Below, piece by piece: positions 26,289 to 35,344 of a stretch of 64,000 nucleotides of DNA. The notes beneath the pieces were generated by a model. The model made no database searches. It saw only the letters and a list, made by a program, of their open reading frames with translations, and had not been told where the DNA came from. Each line of letters opens with the position of its first letter. The first letter of the stretch is position 1. This DNA is from Rhodocaloribacter litoris (GTDB lineage: Bacteria > Bacteroidota > Rhodothermia > Rhodothermales > ISCAR-4553). The stretch is from positions 124,001 through 188,000 of the forward strand of contig NZ_CP076718.1 of the NCBI RefSeq assembly GCF_011682235.2, read 5' to 3'. The position numbers and the translations under genes were made by a program.

Positions 26289-26975
26289 CTAGAGCGCCAG
26301 CGTTTCACCGGGCTTGAGCACTTTCGGCTCGAACCCCGCCGTGCGCATCCGCCGGGCCCATGCCTCCACATCGACCTCGATCAACGGGAAAGTACCGTAG
26401 TGGATGGGGATGACCAGTCCGGGCCGGATGAGCCGGGCCGCCCGGATCGAATCTTCCGGCCCCATGGTGAAGCAGTCGCCGATGGGCATGAGCGCCACAT
26501 CCACCGTGTGGTCTTCTCCGATCCAGGCCATCTCGGCGAACGGGCACGTGTCACCGAGCGCATAGACGCACTTGCCCTCGATGTGGAGCAGGTAGCCGTT
26601 CGGGTTGCCGCCGTAGGTGCCGTCCGGAAAGGAGGACGAATGCCGGGCATAGGTCTGCGTGACCCGCCCCCAGGCGAACGTCCAGGACCCGCCCGTATTC
26701 ATCGGCAGGACGTTCTCATGGCCGTGCTGCTTCTGCAGGTACTGTGTGATCTCGAAGTTGGCCACCACCTGCGCGCCCGTGCGCCGGGCGATGTCGGGCG
26801 TATCCCCCCAGTGATCGCCGTGGGCATGGGTCAGAAGGATGACGTCCGGGTTGAGGTCGCCGGCCTGCACGACCCCCTCCGTATGGGGGTTGCCGGTAAG
26901 GAAGGGATCGACCAGGATCGTGGTGTCGCCGGTCTCGATCTGAAAAGCCGAATGGCCGAAATAGGTGAGCTTCAT
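26289..26975 (-). CDS. UPF0173-type metal-dependent hydrolase (UlaG-like)
   Basis: A 228-aa metallo-beta-lactamase-fold hydrolase. It starts MKLTYFGHSAFQI and has the zinc motif LTHAHGDHWGDTPDIA near residue 52, then GDTCPFAEM and IPIHYGTFPLI. This is the full UPF0173 pattern; the substrate is not known. I chose the Met at 26975; the nine codons before it come from the repeat-rich gap. Confidence 0.92.
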   Translation of the reverse strand: MKLTYFGHSAFQIETGDTTILVDPFLTGNPHTEGVVQAGDLNPDVILLTHAHGDHWGDTPDIARRTGAQVVANFEITQYLQKQHGHENVLPMNTGGSWTFAWGRVTQTYARHSSSFPDGTYGGNPNGYLLHIEGKCVYALGDTCPFAEMAWIGEDHTVDVALMPIGDCFTMGPEDSIRAARLIRPGLVIPIHYGTFPLIEVDVEAWARRMRTAGFEPKVLKPGETLAL

Positions 26976-26994
26976 GGGGCGTCGTGTTTTAAAT

Positions 26995-27044
26995 GGTTCC
27001 ACGTTTCACGTTCCACGTTCCACGTCATGTTTCACGTTCCGGGG
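26995..27044. repeat. Heptad array between OPT transporter and UlaG-like gene
   Basis: Units in phase are ACGTTTC, ACGTTCC, ACGTTCC, ACGTC (short), ATGTTTC, ACGTTCC, preceded by GGTTCC. It lies in the 121-bp gap between two minus-strand genes. Confidence 0.8.
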
Positions 27045-27096
27045 TAAGGTCCGGCGCGGTCCTGGCGCGTCGTCGAGGCCGTCACGCGGGTGATTC

Positions 27097-29166
27097 TCAC
27101 GTCCGGCGGGCGATGCGGTAGAGCCAGAGCACGAAGCAGGCGAAGGCAAGCACTCCGAGCACGTCGGCGACGGTATCGAAGCCGTCGGGAGCCAGGCGCA
27201 GCACGTCCGTGCTCTGCGCCGCGGCGAACGGGATGGCCAGGACGATACCCACCAGCGCCTCGCCCGTGATCAGCCCGGAGGCGAAGAGCAGGCCGCGGCG
27301 GTTGGCCCGGGCTGCGGCCGCCTCGTAGTCCCCTCCCAGCGTCTCCCGGCGACGCCGCAGGTACCGGCCGGCAAACAGGGCCACCATTCCCCCCACAAAA
27401 ATCGGTACCGAGAGTTCCAGCGGCAGGTAGATTCCCACGGCCACGGCCAGCACGGGCGTGCGGAAGCCCGATCCGCGGGCTTCGAGCACCTTGTCCAGCG
27501 CGATGATCGCCACGGCGATGGCCACCCCGATCCAGATCATCGTCCACGGCAGGTTGCGCAGGAAGACACCGGAGGCGACCGAACTCATGAGCGTGGCCTG
27601 CGGGGCCTGAAGCGCCTCCGTCGGATCCATACCGGGCCGGGGGAACACGTCGCCCAGGCCGTAGGCGGAGAAGAGCAGTTGCAGCACCGGCGCGATGACC
27701 AGTGCCCCCGCGGCCACCCCGACCATCTGCATGATCTGCTGCTTGTAGGGCGTGGCCCCCACGATGTGCCCGGCCTTCAGGTCCTGCAGGTTGTCCCCGG
27801 CGATGGCCGCCGCACAGGCCACGATGCCGCCGACCAGGATGGCCGTCGCGGCGGCGGCCGTGGCCCGCTCGGCGTCGACGGCGAAGTCGACCTGCAGGCC
27901 GAGCAGCGCCAGCAGCACGAGCGAGACAGTCAGGATCGTGGCGATGGTCACCCCCGAGATCGGGTTGTTCGACGAGCCGACGAGCCCGGCCATGTAGCCG
28001 GCCACCGAAGAAAAGAGGAAGCCGGCCACGAGCGCGAAAAGGAGCCCGATCCCGAGGGTGCCCCAGTACAGCCCGGCCGAGATGTCCAGGTGTCCCGGAT
28101 CGATGACGTACAGGAAGACGACGAAGATGGGCACGGCCAGCGCCAGCGTCCCGTAGAGGACGATGTGGATGGGCGTGTCCCGCTCGGTGCGCAGGATGTC
28201 CACGGCCTCGCCCCGGCGGGCAGCCCGGACGGCCTCCAGCGACGAGCGAACCCCGTCGCGGATGGGTTTGATGAGCGCCAGCAGGGCCCACAGGCCCCCC
28301 GTAGCCATGGCCCCGACGCCCATGAACCGGATCTCGGCGCTCCAGATCGCCTCGGCCGCCGCATAGCCCGTGGCCCCGCCCGTGACGGCGGCAACGGTCT
28401 CCGGATCGGCCAGCAGCGTGAAGAGCGGGATGCCGAAGAGCCACGAGATCAGCCCCCCGGCGAAGATGAGCACGGCGATGTTCAGCCCGACGATGTAGCC
28501 GACGCCGAGCAGGGCCACGCCCAGTTCACTCCCGTAGCCGAAGACCATGCCGCCGGTCGTGAACGCCCCGGACGCCTTGCCCGCCACGAGCTTGAAGCCG
28601 GACTGGAACAGCTTCAACACGGCCCCGGCCACCCCGGCGAGGGCGATGTACCGGGCCCCCTCGCCTCCTTCGGTACCGGCCTTGAGCACCTCGCCGGTGG
28701 CCACCCCCTCGGGGAAGAGCAGCTTCGCCTCCAGGATGAGTGCCCGCCGCAACGGTATCGTGAACAGCACCCCCAGTACCCCGCCGCAGAGCGCGATCGC
28801 CATCGTGGGAATGAATTCGAAATCACTCCAGTAGTGCAGCATCACCAGCGCCGGCAGCGTGAAGATGACGCCGGCCGCCACCGACTCCCCCGCCGAAGCC
28901 GCCGTCTGCACGATGTTGTTCTCCAGGATGTTGTGTTCCCGGAAAAAGCGGAGCACGGCCATGGAGATGACCGCCGCCGGAATCGACGCGGACACCGTCA
29001 TGCCGACCTTCAGGCCCAGGTAGGCGTTGGCACCGGCCAGGATGGCCGAGAGCAAAAACCCCAGCACCAGGGCCTTGACGGTGATCTCGGGCAGCGACGT
29101 GGTGGCCGGGATGAACGGCCCGGCCACCACCTCCCCGCGCGCACTCGCTTCGGAAGGATGTTTCAT
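27097..29166 (-). CDS. OPT-family oligopeptide transporter
   Basis: A 689-aa integral membrane transporter of the oligopeptide (OPT) family with about 14-16 hydrophobic helices spread over its length. Recognisable parts are LPEITVKALVLGFLLSAILAGANAYLGLKVGMT at the start (a family hallmark), GVATGEVLKAG in the first third, and a C-terminal segment ALVGIVLAIPF. OPT proteins import peptides or metal chelates by proton symport; the cargo here is unknown. I chose the Met at 29166 (MKHPSEAS); upstream residues in the open frame are not conserved. Confidence 0.92.
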   Translation of the reverse strand: MKHPSEASARGEVVAGPFIPATTSLPEITVKALVLGFLLSAILAGANAYLGLKVGMTVSASIPAAVISMAVLRFFREHNILENNIVQTAASAGESVAAGVIFTLPALVMLHYWSDFEFIPTMAIALCGGVLGVLFTIPLRRALILEAKLLFPEGVATGEVLKAGTEGGEGARYIALAGVAGAVLKLFQSGFKLVAGKASGAFTTGGMVFGYGSELGVALLGVGYIVGLNIAVLIFAGGLISWLFGIPLFTLLADPETVAAVTGGATGYAAAEAIWSAEIRFMGVGAMATGGLWALLALIKPIRDGVRSSLEAVRAARRGEAVDILRTERDTPIHIVLYGTLALAVPIFVVFLYVIDPGHLDISAGLYWGTLGIGLLFALVAGFLFSSVAGYMAGLVGSSNNPISGVTIATILTVSLVLLALLGLQVDFAVDAERATAAAATAILVGGIVACAAAIAGDNLQDLKAGHIVGATPYKQQIMQMVGVAAGALVIAPVLQLLFSAYGLGDVFPRPGMDPTEALQAPQATLMSSVASGVFLRNLPWTMIWIGVAIAVAIIALDKVLEARGSGFRTPVLAVAVGIYLPLELSVPIFVGGMVALFAGRYLRRRRETLGGDYEAAAARANRRGLLFASGLITGEALVGIVLAIPFAAAQSTDVLRLAPDGFDTVADVLGVLAFACFVLWLYRIARRT

Positions 29167-29221
29167 GGATGACACGTCGTGGTTCGTTCGGAAGCGCTTT
29201 TCGCCAAAAAAATCCGGCGCC

Positions 29222-30928
29222 TCATTTCGCCAGCACCATCTGCCGGGTCTGCACGCCGCCGGCGGTCCGCAGGTGAATGAAGTAGGTGCCGCTGGGCAGA
29301 TCACCGGCCTCAAAGTGTACCTCATGATAGCCTTCCCCCTGCTCTTCATCGACCAGCACCGCCACGAGCTGGCCCGAGAGGTCCCACACCGCAAGGCGCA
29401 CGTGCTGGCGCTTTTGGAGGCTGTAGGAGATCGTGGTGGCCGGGTTGAAGGGGTTGGGGAAGTTGCCGATCAGGAGCGCGTCGGGTTCTTCCGTGCCCCC
29501 CAGGCCCATCTTGATGGTCCCCGAGACGCGCTCACTGCCGTTACGAAACCGCTGGCGGATCCGGTAAAAGCGGACTCCGCCGCCGGGATCGGGGTCGAAG
29601 AAGGAGAAGCGTACCGCTCCGCCCGGCGCATGGACGCCGGCGGCAGCCGCGCCCGGCTCCAGGCGCCCGACCTCCTCGAAGTGGCGACCGTCCCCGGAGC
29701 GTTCGACGATGAAGGCCTCGGTCTGCCGGTCCTCGGTTTCCCAGGTGAGCCGGATGCCCTGCTCGTCGACGGTGCCACGCAGGTTACGTACGGGCAGGAA
29801 GAAGTCGAGGTCGGCGGGTTGCCGCCGGAGGCGGGGCGGCCGGCCGTCGATGAGGTGCTCCGGCACCGGCTGTTCAAAGCCCAGCACCACGCCCTGGCCG
29901 CCGAGGTCGGGCAGGGGTTCGTGCATCGTCCGGCGGATCTCGGCACGGGTACGGGAGCGAGCCCAGAGCCGCAGCTCGTCGAGCCGCCCGGTGAAGGGAC
30001 GCCCCCCGGCACGGCGGCCCGGGGCCGGCAGGCGCCCTCCCACCGCCACCCCGCCCGGCATGTCGATGAAGGGCAGGAGCTCATGAAAAAGGGAGTCGGC
30101 CGGCTGCCCGTCGAGGTACAGGCGGGTCCAGCCGGCGGCCGGGTCGTTCGTCACGGCCACGTGATGCCACCGGCCGTCGGCGACGGGGTGCTGCGTCCGC
30201 AGGGCGTGGTGCCGGCCCGGCTGCCCGTAATACGCCAGGAACCGCCCCCGGCCGTCGACGACGAGCTCGAGCGGGTACGCCGTCCGCTCTTCCCCGGTCC
30301 ACGTCGAGAGGACGACCTCGTTCAGGCCGGTGGTACGCAGCCAGAACTCGACCGTGAACGCCGCCCGCAGGCCCAGATCGGGCACGGCCTGCCGGCGTAG
30401 CAGCAGGGGCACCGTCGCCGGATCGAACGCGAGGACCCGGTTCTCGCCTTCAAACGCCTGCCGGAGCGATACCGGCGCCGTCACCTGCAACGCATCCTGC
30501 CGTTCCAGCTGTACCCGTCCGGTGCGCACGTGCCGGAGGAGCGGGGTCAGCACACACAGGGCACGGCCGGGCAATTCCCCCGTCTGCACCCGAAAAACCA
30601 GTTCGTGCCCGCCCCGCAAGGGCTGCCCGGCCAGGACGTCGTAGGTGCCCGCCTGGCCGGAGACGGCCTGAACCGTCGCGGCAACGGGTTCGTACCCGTA
30701 GCGCAGGATCCTGACCTCGCGCAGTTGCCACCCCGCCGGCAGTTCGATCCGGAACCCATCGGCGACGCGACGCCCCTCCCACGTGACGAACAGGTTGGCC
30801 GCCTGGCCGGCCGTGAGGTGTTCGGGGACGTGTATCTCCTGGAACTGCCCGAACGCAGGCACCCCACCCAGCAGCATCGCCCAGACGATGCCCGGCCAGA
30901 CACCCGCGTGCTTGCAGCAAGAGAACAT
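29222..30928 (-). CDS. LamG-domain protein with type IX secretion C-terminus
   Basis: A 568-aa exported protein: a signal peptide (about 1-28), an N-terminal beta region, a concanavalin/LamG-like domain (about 195-345; FTVEFWLRTTG, WHHVAVTNDPA, LDELRLWARSRT), an Fn3-like part, and a C-terminal sorting domain with FPNPFNPATTISYSL and LPSGTYFIHL. The last piece is typical of type IX secretion substrates, so the protein should end up on the cell surface or outside. The ligand is unknown. It sits 55 bp upstream of the OPT gene's start. Confidence 0.85.
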   Translation of the reverse strand: MFSCCKHAGVWPGIVWAMLLGGVPAFGQFQEIHVPEHLTAGQAANLFVTWEGRRVADGFRIELPAGWQLREVRILRYGYEPVAATVQAVSGQAGTYDVLAGQPLRGGHELVFRVQTGELPGRALCVLTPLLRHVRTGRVQLERQDALQVTAPVSLRQAFEGENRVLAFDPATVPLLLRRQAVPDLGLRAAFTVEFWLRTTGLNEVVLSTWTGEERTAYPLELVVDGRGRFLAYYGQPGRHHALRTQHPVADGRWHHVAVTNDPAAGWTRLYLDGQPADSLFHELLPFIDMPGGVAVGGRLPAPGRRAGGRPFTGRLDELRLWARSRTRAEIRRTMHEPLPDLGGQGVVLGFEQPVPEHLIDGRPPRLRRQPADLDFFLPVRNLRGTVDEQGIRLTWETEDRQTEAFIVERSGDGRHFEEVGRLEPGAAAAGVHAPGGAVRFSFFDPDPGGGVRFYRIRQRFRNGSERVSGTIKMGLGGTEEPDALLIGNFPNPFNPATTISYSLQKRQHVRLAVWDLSGQLVAVLVDEEQGEGYHEVHFEAGDLPSGTYFIHLRTAGGVQTRQMVLAK

Positions 30929-31115
30929 CGGCTACGTTCCGGTGGGGGCGACAAACACAACGCACCGCAGCAAGCGACGGTCGCGCTGTGGGACGGGACG
31001 TAGCGCGTCCCGAACAGAACGGCGTCTAAAATAGGGGCGTGCCGCCACGGTGTCAATGCCGGCCCGGCCCGGCGCCCCCCGCACGGGCCGTCCTCCGGGT
31101 GCCGGGCCCCGGTCC

Positions 31116-32780
31116 CTACCGGATGTGGAAAGCTGCCAGGGCCTCGGCACGCTTCCACAGCTGCATGGCCTGCTGGAAGTCGGGCTCGATGGGGTTGAAG
31201 ATGGGATAGCCGGCCTCGCTCCGGTAGAGGCGCTGGGCGAGTCGAGCCTTGAGCAGGGTGGCGAGCACCGCCCGGTGCGCCTCCGCCTCCGACCGGGCAA
31301 AGCGTCCTTCCGCGGGAGCCGCCGCTCCGTCGCTTACCAGGTGCAGCGGCCCCTCCTCCGCCGCATAGCGCCAGAACTCCTGCCAGAGCGCCTCGTCCAC
31401 CTCGAACGTTTGCATGAAGGCCTCCTGACGATCCGCCCACTGCTCCCGGAGGGCACGTTCGTGGCGGTTGAACCAGTCGCGAATGAAGCGAACGTCGAGC
31501 GCACGCTCGCGAACGGCCATCACGACGGGAGCCAGGAAGGGATGGGTGCTGTCTGCGGTGACGACGACATCCGGCAGGATCCCCCCGCCCCCGACGACGA
31601 CGCGCCCGTGCGCCGTCTTGTACTTGAGCGAATCGGGCACCTCGTCAAGGTTCAGCTCGCGCGTGGCGACCTTCTGCTCGAAATAGCCTTCGAGGTCACC
31701 GTTCTCGTAGGGCGTCTGGATGAGGCGACCGGCCGGCGTGTAGTACCGGGAGACGGTCACCTGCAGCACACTGCCGTCCGAGAGGGGGAACGGGCGCTGC
31801 ACGAGCGCCTTGCCGAAGGTGCGGCGCCCGACGATGAGGGCCCGGTCGTGGTCCTGCAGGGCTCCGGCGACGATCTCGCTGCCGGAGGCCGAGTTGCCGT
31901 TGACGAGCACGATGACCGGCTCCTCCTCGAAGAGACCACCCGGCGTGGAGCGATCGACCTCACTCTCGGCCGGGTTGCGCCCGCGCGTATACACGATGGT
32001 CTTACCTGCCTTCAGGAGTTCGTCGGCCACCTGCACCGCCGTCTGCTTGATGCCGCCCGGGTTGTCCCGCAGGTCCAGGATGAGCCGCTGCATGCCCCGG
32101 GCTTTGAGGCGCCGCATGTGCTCGACGAACTCCTGGTGCGTGGTCATGGCAAAACGACCGATGCGGACGTAGCCGGTCCGGTCGTCGACCATATAAGCGC
32201 TGTCGATGCTGTAGAGGGGAATCTGGTCGCGGGTGATGACGAAATCGAGGGGCCTGCGGGCGCCGGGCCGGATCACCGTGACTTTCACCTTCGTCCCGAC
32301 GAGACCCTTGAGCCGTTTCTGGATGGCCTGGGAGTTCATTCCGATGGCACTCGAATCGTTGATGGCGACGATGCGGTCGCCGGGCATGAGGCCGACCATC
32401 TCGCTCGGCCCGTCGGGGATGGTGGAGGTCACCTTGGCCGTATCCTTTTCGGTGGCCGCCGGCTCGAACCAGATGCCGATGCCGCCGAACGACCCGCGGT
32501 AACTCTCCTGCAACTCGGCCACCTCCTCGGCCGGGATGAAGGTCGAGTGGGGGTCGAGGGCCTTCAGCATGCCGGCGATGGCACTCTCGGCAAGCACTTT
32601 GGGATTCACCTTCTCGACGTACTGCCGGTCGATCACGAGGAAGGCGTCTTCGAGCTTCTTCAGTTGCTCGAAGGTGTCGTCACCGGAGACGGCAGCGTCG
32701 ATCTGCATGCCCAGTGCCGCACCCAGCAACAGCAGGATCACGGCAAAGAGAAGGGAGCGCTTTTTCGGTCGCGTATGCAT
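31116..32780 (-). CDS. S41-family C-terminal processing protease (CtpA-type)
   Basis: A 554-aa periplasmic serine protease. An N-terminal membrane anchor (about 8-28) is followed by a PDZ domain (about 85-175; GGIGIWFEPA, GLMPGDRIVAIND) and the tail-protease core. The catalytic Ser lies in VNGNSASGSEIVAGAL and the Lys in FGKALVQRPF, the usual Ser-Lys dyad. Such enzymes trim C-termini of exported proteins. The start at 32780 gives a proper signal anchor. The gene is divergent from the ECF sigma gene, with a 207-bp gap. Confidence 0.94.
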   Translation of the reverse strand: MHTRPKKRSLLFAVILLLLGAALGMQIDAAVSGDDTFEQLKKLEDAFLVIDRQYVEKVNPKVLAESAIAGMLKALDPHSTFIPAEEVAELQESYRGSFGGIGIWFEPAATEKDTAKVTSTIPDGPSEMVGLMPGDRIVAINDSSAIGMNSQAIQKRLKGLVGTKVKVTVIRPGARRPLDFVITRDQIPLYSIDSAYMVDDRTGYVRIGRFAMTTHQEFVEHMRRLKARGMQRLILDLRDNPGGIKQTAVQVADELLKAGKTIVYTRGRNPAESEVDRSTPGGLFEEEPVIVLVNGNSASGSEIVAGALQDHDRALIVGRRTFGKALVQRPFPLSDGSVLQVTVSRYYTPAGRLIQTPYENGDLEGYFEQKVATRELNLDEVPDSLKYKTAHGRVVVGGGGILPDVVVTADSTHPFLAPVVMAVRERALDVRFIRDWFNRHERALREQWADRQEAFMQTFEVDEALWQEFWRYAAEEGPLHLVSDGAAAPAEGRFARSEAEAHRAVLATLLKARLAQRLYRSEAGYPIFNPIEPDFQQAMQLWKRAEALAAFHIR

Positions 32781-32906
32781 GACAACGTCGGTCGGTCGGC
32801 CTGATGGCGTGTTCGAGGGAGCGCAGCGGGCGAGCCGTCGCGGCGCGTACAGCATCAACGCGGCAGGCCGCCGGGCGTTTCAACGGAGGGGCGCACGTCC
32901 CTTTCC

Positions 32907-32934
32907 TGTAACCTTTTCACCGGCTGTAGCGTCT
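32907..32934 (+). promoter_or_regulatory. Candidate ECF-type promoter of the sigma operon
   Basis: TGTAAC at 32907-32912 and CGTCT at 32930-32934, 17 bp apart, lie 54 bp before the sigma start. AAC-type -35 and CGTC-type -10 elements are usual for ECF factors that drive their own operon. This is one instance read by eye. Confidence 0.4.
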
Positions 32935-32987
32935 TTCCGGGCGTCGAAAAGGTCGACTTTCAATTGCGGGCGGCGCACAGCTCCAGC

Positions 32988-33509
32988 GTGAACCTGAACG
33001 AGTACGAACAACACGTCCTCCGTCACCAGCACCGGGTCTACGGCCTGGCCTGCTACCTGCTGGGTAACCGGGAAGAAGCCGAGGATGTGACCCAGGAGGT
33101 GTTGCTACGGCTGTGGGACCATCGCCATGCGGTGGATCCGGAGCGGCTGCCGGGCTGGCTGCTGCGCGTCACCCGCAACGCCTGCATCGACACGCTGCGC
33201 CGTCGACAAACCTACCGGAGCATGATCCGGAACGATCCGGAGGGGGTAGACAGCGCTCCGGCACCGGAACGGCTCCCGGACGCCCACGCCGCCACCACCC
33301 TGTTCCAGGAGCACCTGATCCAGGCCCTGAACCAGCTCGACGAACCCTATCGCAGCATCGTGATTCTCCGCGAAATCCAGGCGTTGAAATACGAGGAGAT
33401 CAGCGAGGCGCTGGAGCTGCCGCTGAACACGGTGAAGGTGTACCTGCACCGTGCCCGCAAGACCCTTCGCAGGCTGTTAGAGGAGGTGTACGACCGTGCA
33501 ACCGTTTGA
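32988..33509 (+). CDS. ECF-type RNA polymerase sigma factor
   Basis: A 173-aa sigma-70 factor with only regions 2 and 4. Region 2 has GLACYLLGNREEAEDVTQEVLLRLW (about 20-45) and LLRVTRNACIDTLRRR; region 4 has LDEPYRSIVILREIQALKYEEISEALELPLNTVKVYLHRARKTL (about 112-160). I prefer the GTG at 32988 because the added eight codons from a TTG at 32964 are not family-like. It overlaps the anti-sigma gene by 14 bp, and a candidate self-directed promoter lies upstream. Confidence 0.93.
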   Translation: MNLNEYEQHVLRHQHRVYGLACYLLGNREEAEDVTQEVLLRLWDHRHAVDPERLPGWLLRVTRNACIDTLRRRQTYRSMIRNDPEGVDSAPAPERLPDAHAATTLFQEHLIQALNQLDEPYRSIVILREIQALKYEEISEALELPLNTVKVYLHRARKTLRRLLEEVYDRATV

Positions 33510-34020
33510 CCCACTGCCGGAGCCTGAGGACGACCTCATCGAGCGCTATCTCGACGGCGACCTGTCGCCCGGAGCGGCGGCGGCGCTCGAGCGCCGTCTG
33601 GCCGACGCCGGCCGGTCGGAGGTACTCCGGCTGGCCGAACGGATACGGGACGACCTTCGCACCCTACCCGTGCCGTCGTGTCCTCCTCATGTGACACGGG
33701 CGGTGTTGCAGGCGGCACGGCAGCGGGCCCGCAGGGACCGGCGCCGACACGGGCACCCACAGGATCGACGCTGCACCTGGCAACCGGTGCTGGCCATGGT
33801 CCTGCTGCTGGGCCTCGCCCTGGTGGCCGCCCTCATCGGCCGTCCCGCACAGCCCTCCCCGGACGACCCCGCCATACAACGCGCCCTGGTCGAGGTCAAG
33901 TGGACGCTTGCCCTCGTCTCCGAGGTAGGCCGCCAGACCGGAGCCTCCGTCAGCCGGGCCATGCTCGGCCCCCGCACCGACCTTCCCCGAGACGCTGCCG
34001 AACCCTCCAAGACGCCATGA
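33496..34020 (+). CDS. Membrane anti-sigma factor
   Basis: A 174-aa protein cotranslated with the ECF sigma gene. A GTG start at 33496 follows a strong AGAGGAGG ribosome site (33479-33486) inside the sigma gene. The N-terminus (about 1-60; LIERYLDGDLSPGAAAALERRLAD) matches the cytosolic helical part of anti-sigma factors but lacks a His-Cys-Cys zinc motif. One membrane helix (about 93-113) and a short periplasmic tail follow. It should hold the sigma factor at the membrane until a signal arrives. Confidence 0.8.
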   Translation: MQPFDPLPEPEDDLIERYLDGDLSPGAAAALERRLADAGRSEVLRLAERIRDDLRTLPVPSCPPHVTRAVLQAARQRARRDRRRHGHPQDRRCTWQPVLAMVLLLGLALVAALIGRPAQPSPDDPAIQRALVEVKWTLALVSEVGRQTGASVSRAMLGPRTDLPRDAAEPSKTP

Positions 34021-34577
34021 CACACACACCGACCGTGGCATACCGTGCCCGTCTCCTCACAGGCCTCCTGCTGCTCGTCCTGCCGGGCGTTCCGTCCTTC
34101 GCTCAGACCCCCCTCGAAGACGATCCCGGCTTCCTGGACCTGGCCTCGATGACCGCCTGGTTCGACCGGGAACCGACGCTGGAGGTGGACATCCAGGGTT
34201 CCTTGTTGCGCCTGGTCGCCGAAGCCTCTCGCTACGACGATCCCGAACTGGCCGACTTGCTGACCCGCCTGCGTGCCATCCAGGTTCGCGGCTTTCCCCT
34301 GCCCCGAACCCGCTTCAACGAGATCGCCCGCCGCACGGCCGAGGTGGCCACCCGCCTCGAAGCCGCCGGATGGGATACCGTCCTCCGCGTGCGCGACTAC
34401 GACGAACAGGTGCACATGTACGTTCGCGTGCACGACAACGCCATCGCCGGCATGGTCGTCTTCGTCGTCAAACCCGGCTACGACGAAACAGTCTTCGTCA
34501 ACATCGTGGGGGAGATCGACCCCGAGCAGGTCGGCCGCCTCGGGCGCAAGTTCAGCTTTGGACGGCTGGAACGCTGA
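34017..34577 (+). CDS. DUF4252 exported protein
   Basis: A 186-aa exported protein of the DUF4252 family, common next to ECF sigma operons in Bacteroidota. The signal peptide (about 1-30, ending SFAQ) is followed by short beta-strands and the family's final pattern (VVFVVKPGYDETVFVNIVGEIDPEQVGRLG). Its ATG overlaps the anti-sigma stop (ATGA), so it is the third gene of the operon. The role is unknown; it may be an output or sensor of the regulon. Confidence 0.85.
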   Translation: MTHTPTVAYRARLLTGLLLLVLPGVPSFAQTPLEDDPGFLDLASMTAWFDREPTLEVDIQGSLLRLVAEASRYDDPELADLLTRLRAIQVRGFPLPRTRFNEIARRTAEVATRLEAAGWDTVLRVRDYDEQVHMYVRVHDNAIAGMVVFVVKPGYDETVFVNIVGEIDPEQVGRLGRKFSFGRLER

Positions 34578-34735
34578 TCCGGCGCGTTTCAACGGATCGG
34601 AAACCCGCCATCCCCGGCCCGCCGTACCGGCCCCTCCTGCGCCGTGCGGACCGGTGCCAGAAACCCCGATCCGCCCTCGTCGTATGCCGGGGTGCTCGTA
34701 CGCGGCTTCTTCTCTTCAACATCTACGGGACACAC

Positions 34736-35335
34736 ATGCGCAGCAAAGGTACGCTTGGTTTGCTCATCGTGCTCATGCTGGTCGGGCTGGCCGGCTGTGC
34801 CGGTTGTACCACCTACAACAACCTGGTCGAGGCCGAAGAGCGGGTGGAACAGGCCTGGGCCAACGTGGAGACGACCTACCAGCGACGGGCCGACCTCATT
34901 CCCAACCTGGTCAACGTCGTGAAAGGGGCGGCCGACTTCGAACAGGAGACGCTGGAGGCGGTCACCAGCGCCCGCGCCCGGGCCACCTCGATCACGCTTT
35001 CGGTGGATGACCTGAGCGACCCGGCCAAGGTCGAACAGTACCTGGCGGCCCAGCAGCAGCTCGGCAGCGCGCTCGGCCGGCTCCTGGCCGTGGCGGAAAA
35101 CTACCCGCAGCTCCGTGCCACGGAGGCTTTCCGCGACCTCCAGGCCCAGCTCGAAGGCACGGAGAACCGCATCAACGTGGCCCGGCGGGACTACAACGAG
35201 GCCGTCCGCGAATACAACGTCCGGGTGCGGCGTTTCCCGAACGCGCTCTTCGCCGGCCTCTTCGGTTTCGAGCCGCGTACGCCCTTCGAGGCCCAGCCCG
35301 GCGCCGAGAAAGCCCCTACGGTCGACTTCAACTGA
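34736..35335 (+). CDS. LemA-family protein
   Basis: A 199-aa LemA protein: a lipoprotein-like or membrane N-terminus (LVGLAGCAGC near residue 20) and a four-helix body with the family phrase TTYNNLVEAEERVEQAWANVETTYQRRADLIPNLV. The C-terminal motif NVRVRRFPNALFAGLFGFE is also standard. Function is unknown though it usually pairs with a TPM protein, as here (9 bp downstream). I chose the ATG at 34736, the Met before the hydrophobic segment. Confidence 0.93.
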   Translation: MRSKGTLGLLIVLMLVGLAGCAGCTTYNNLVEAEERVEQAWANVETTYQRRADLIPNLVNVVKGAADFEQETLEAVTSARARATSITLSVDDLSDPAKVEQYLAAQQQLGSALGRLLAVAENYPQLRATEAFRDLQAQLEGTENRINVARRDYNEAVREYNVRVRRFPNALFAGLFGFEPRTPFEAQPGAEKAPTVDFN

Positions 35336-35344
35336 GCGAGCATC

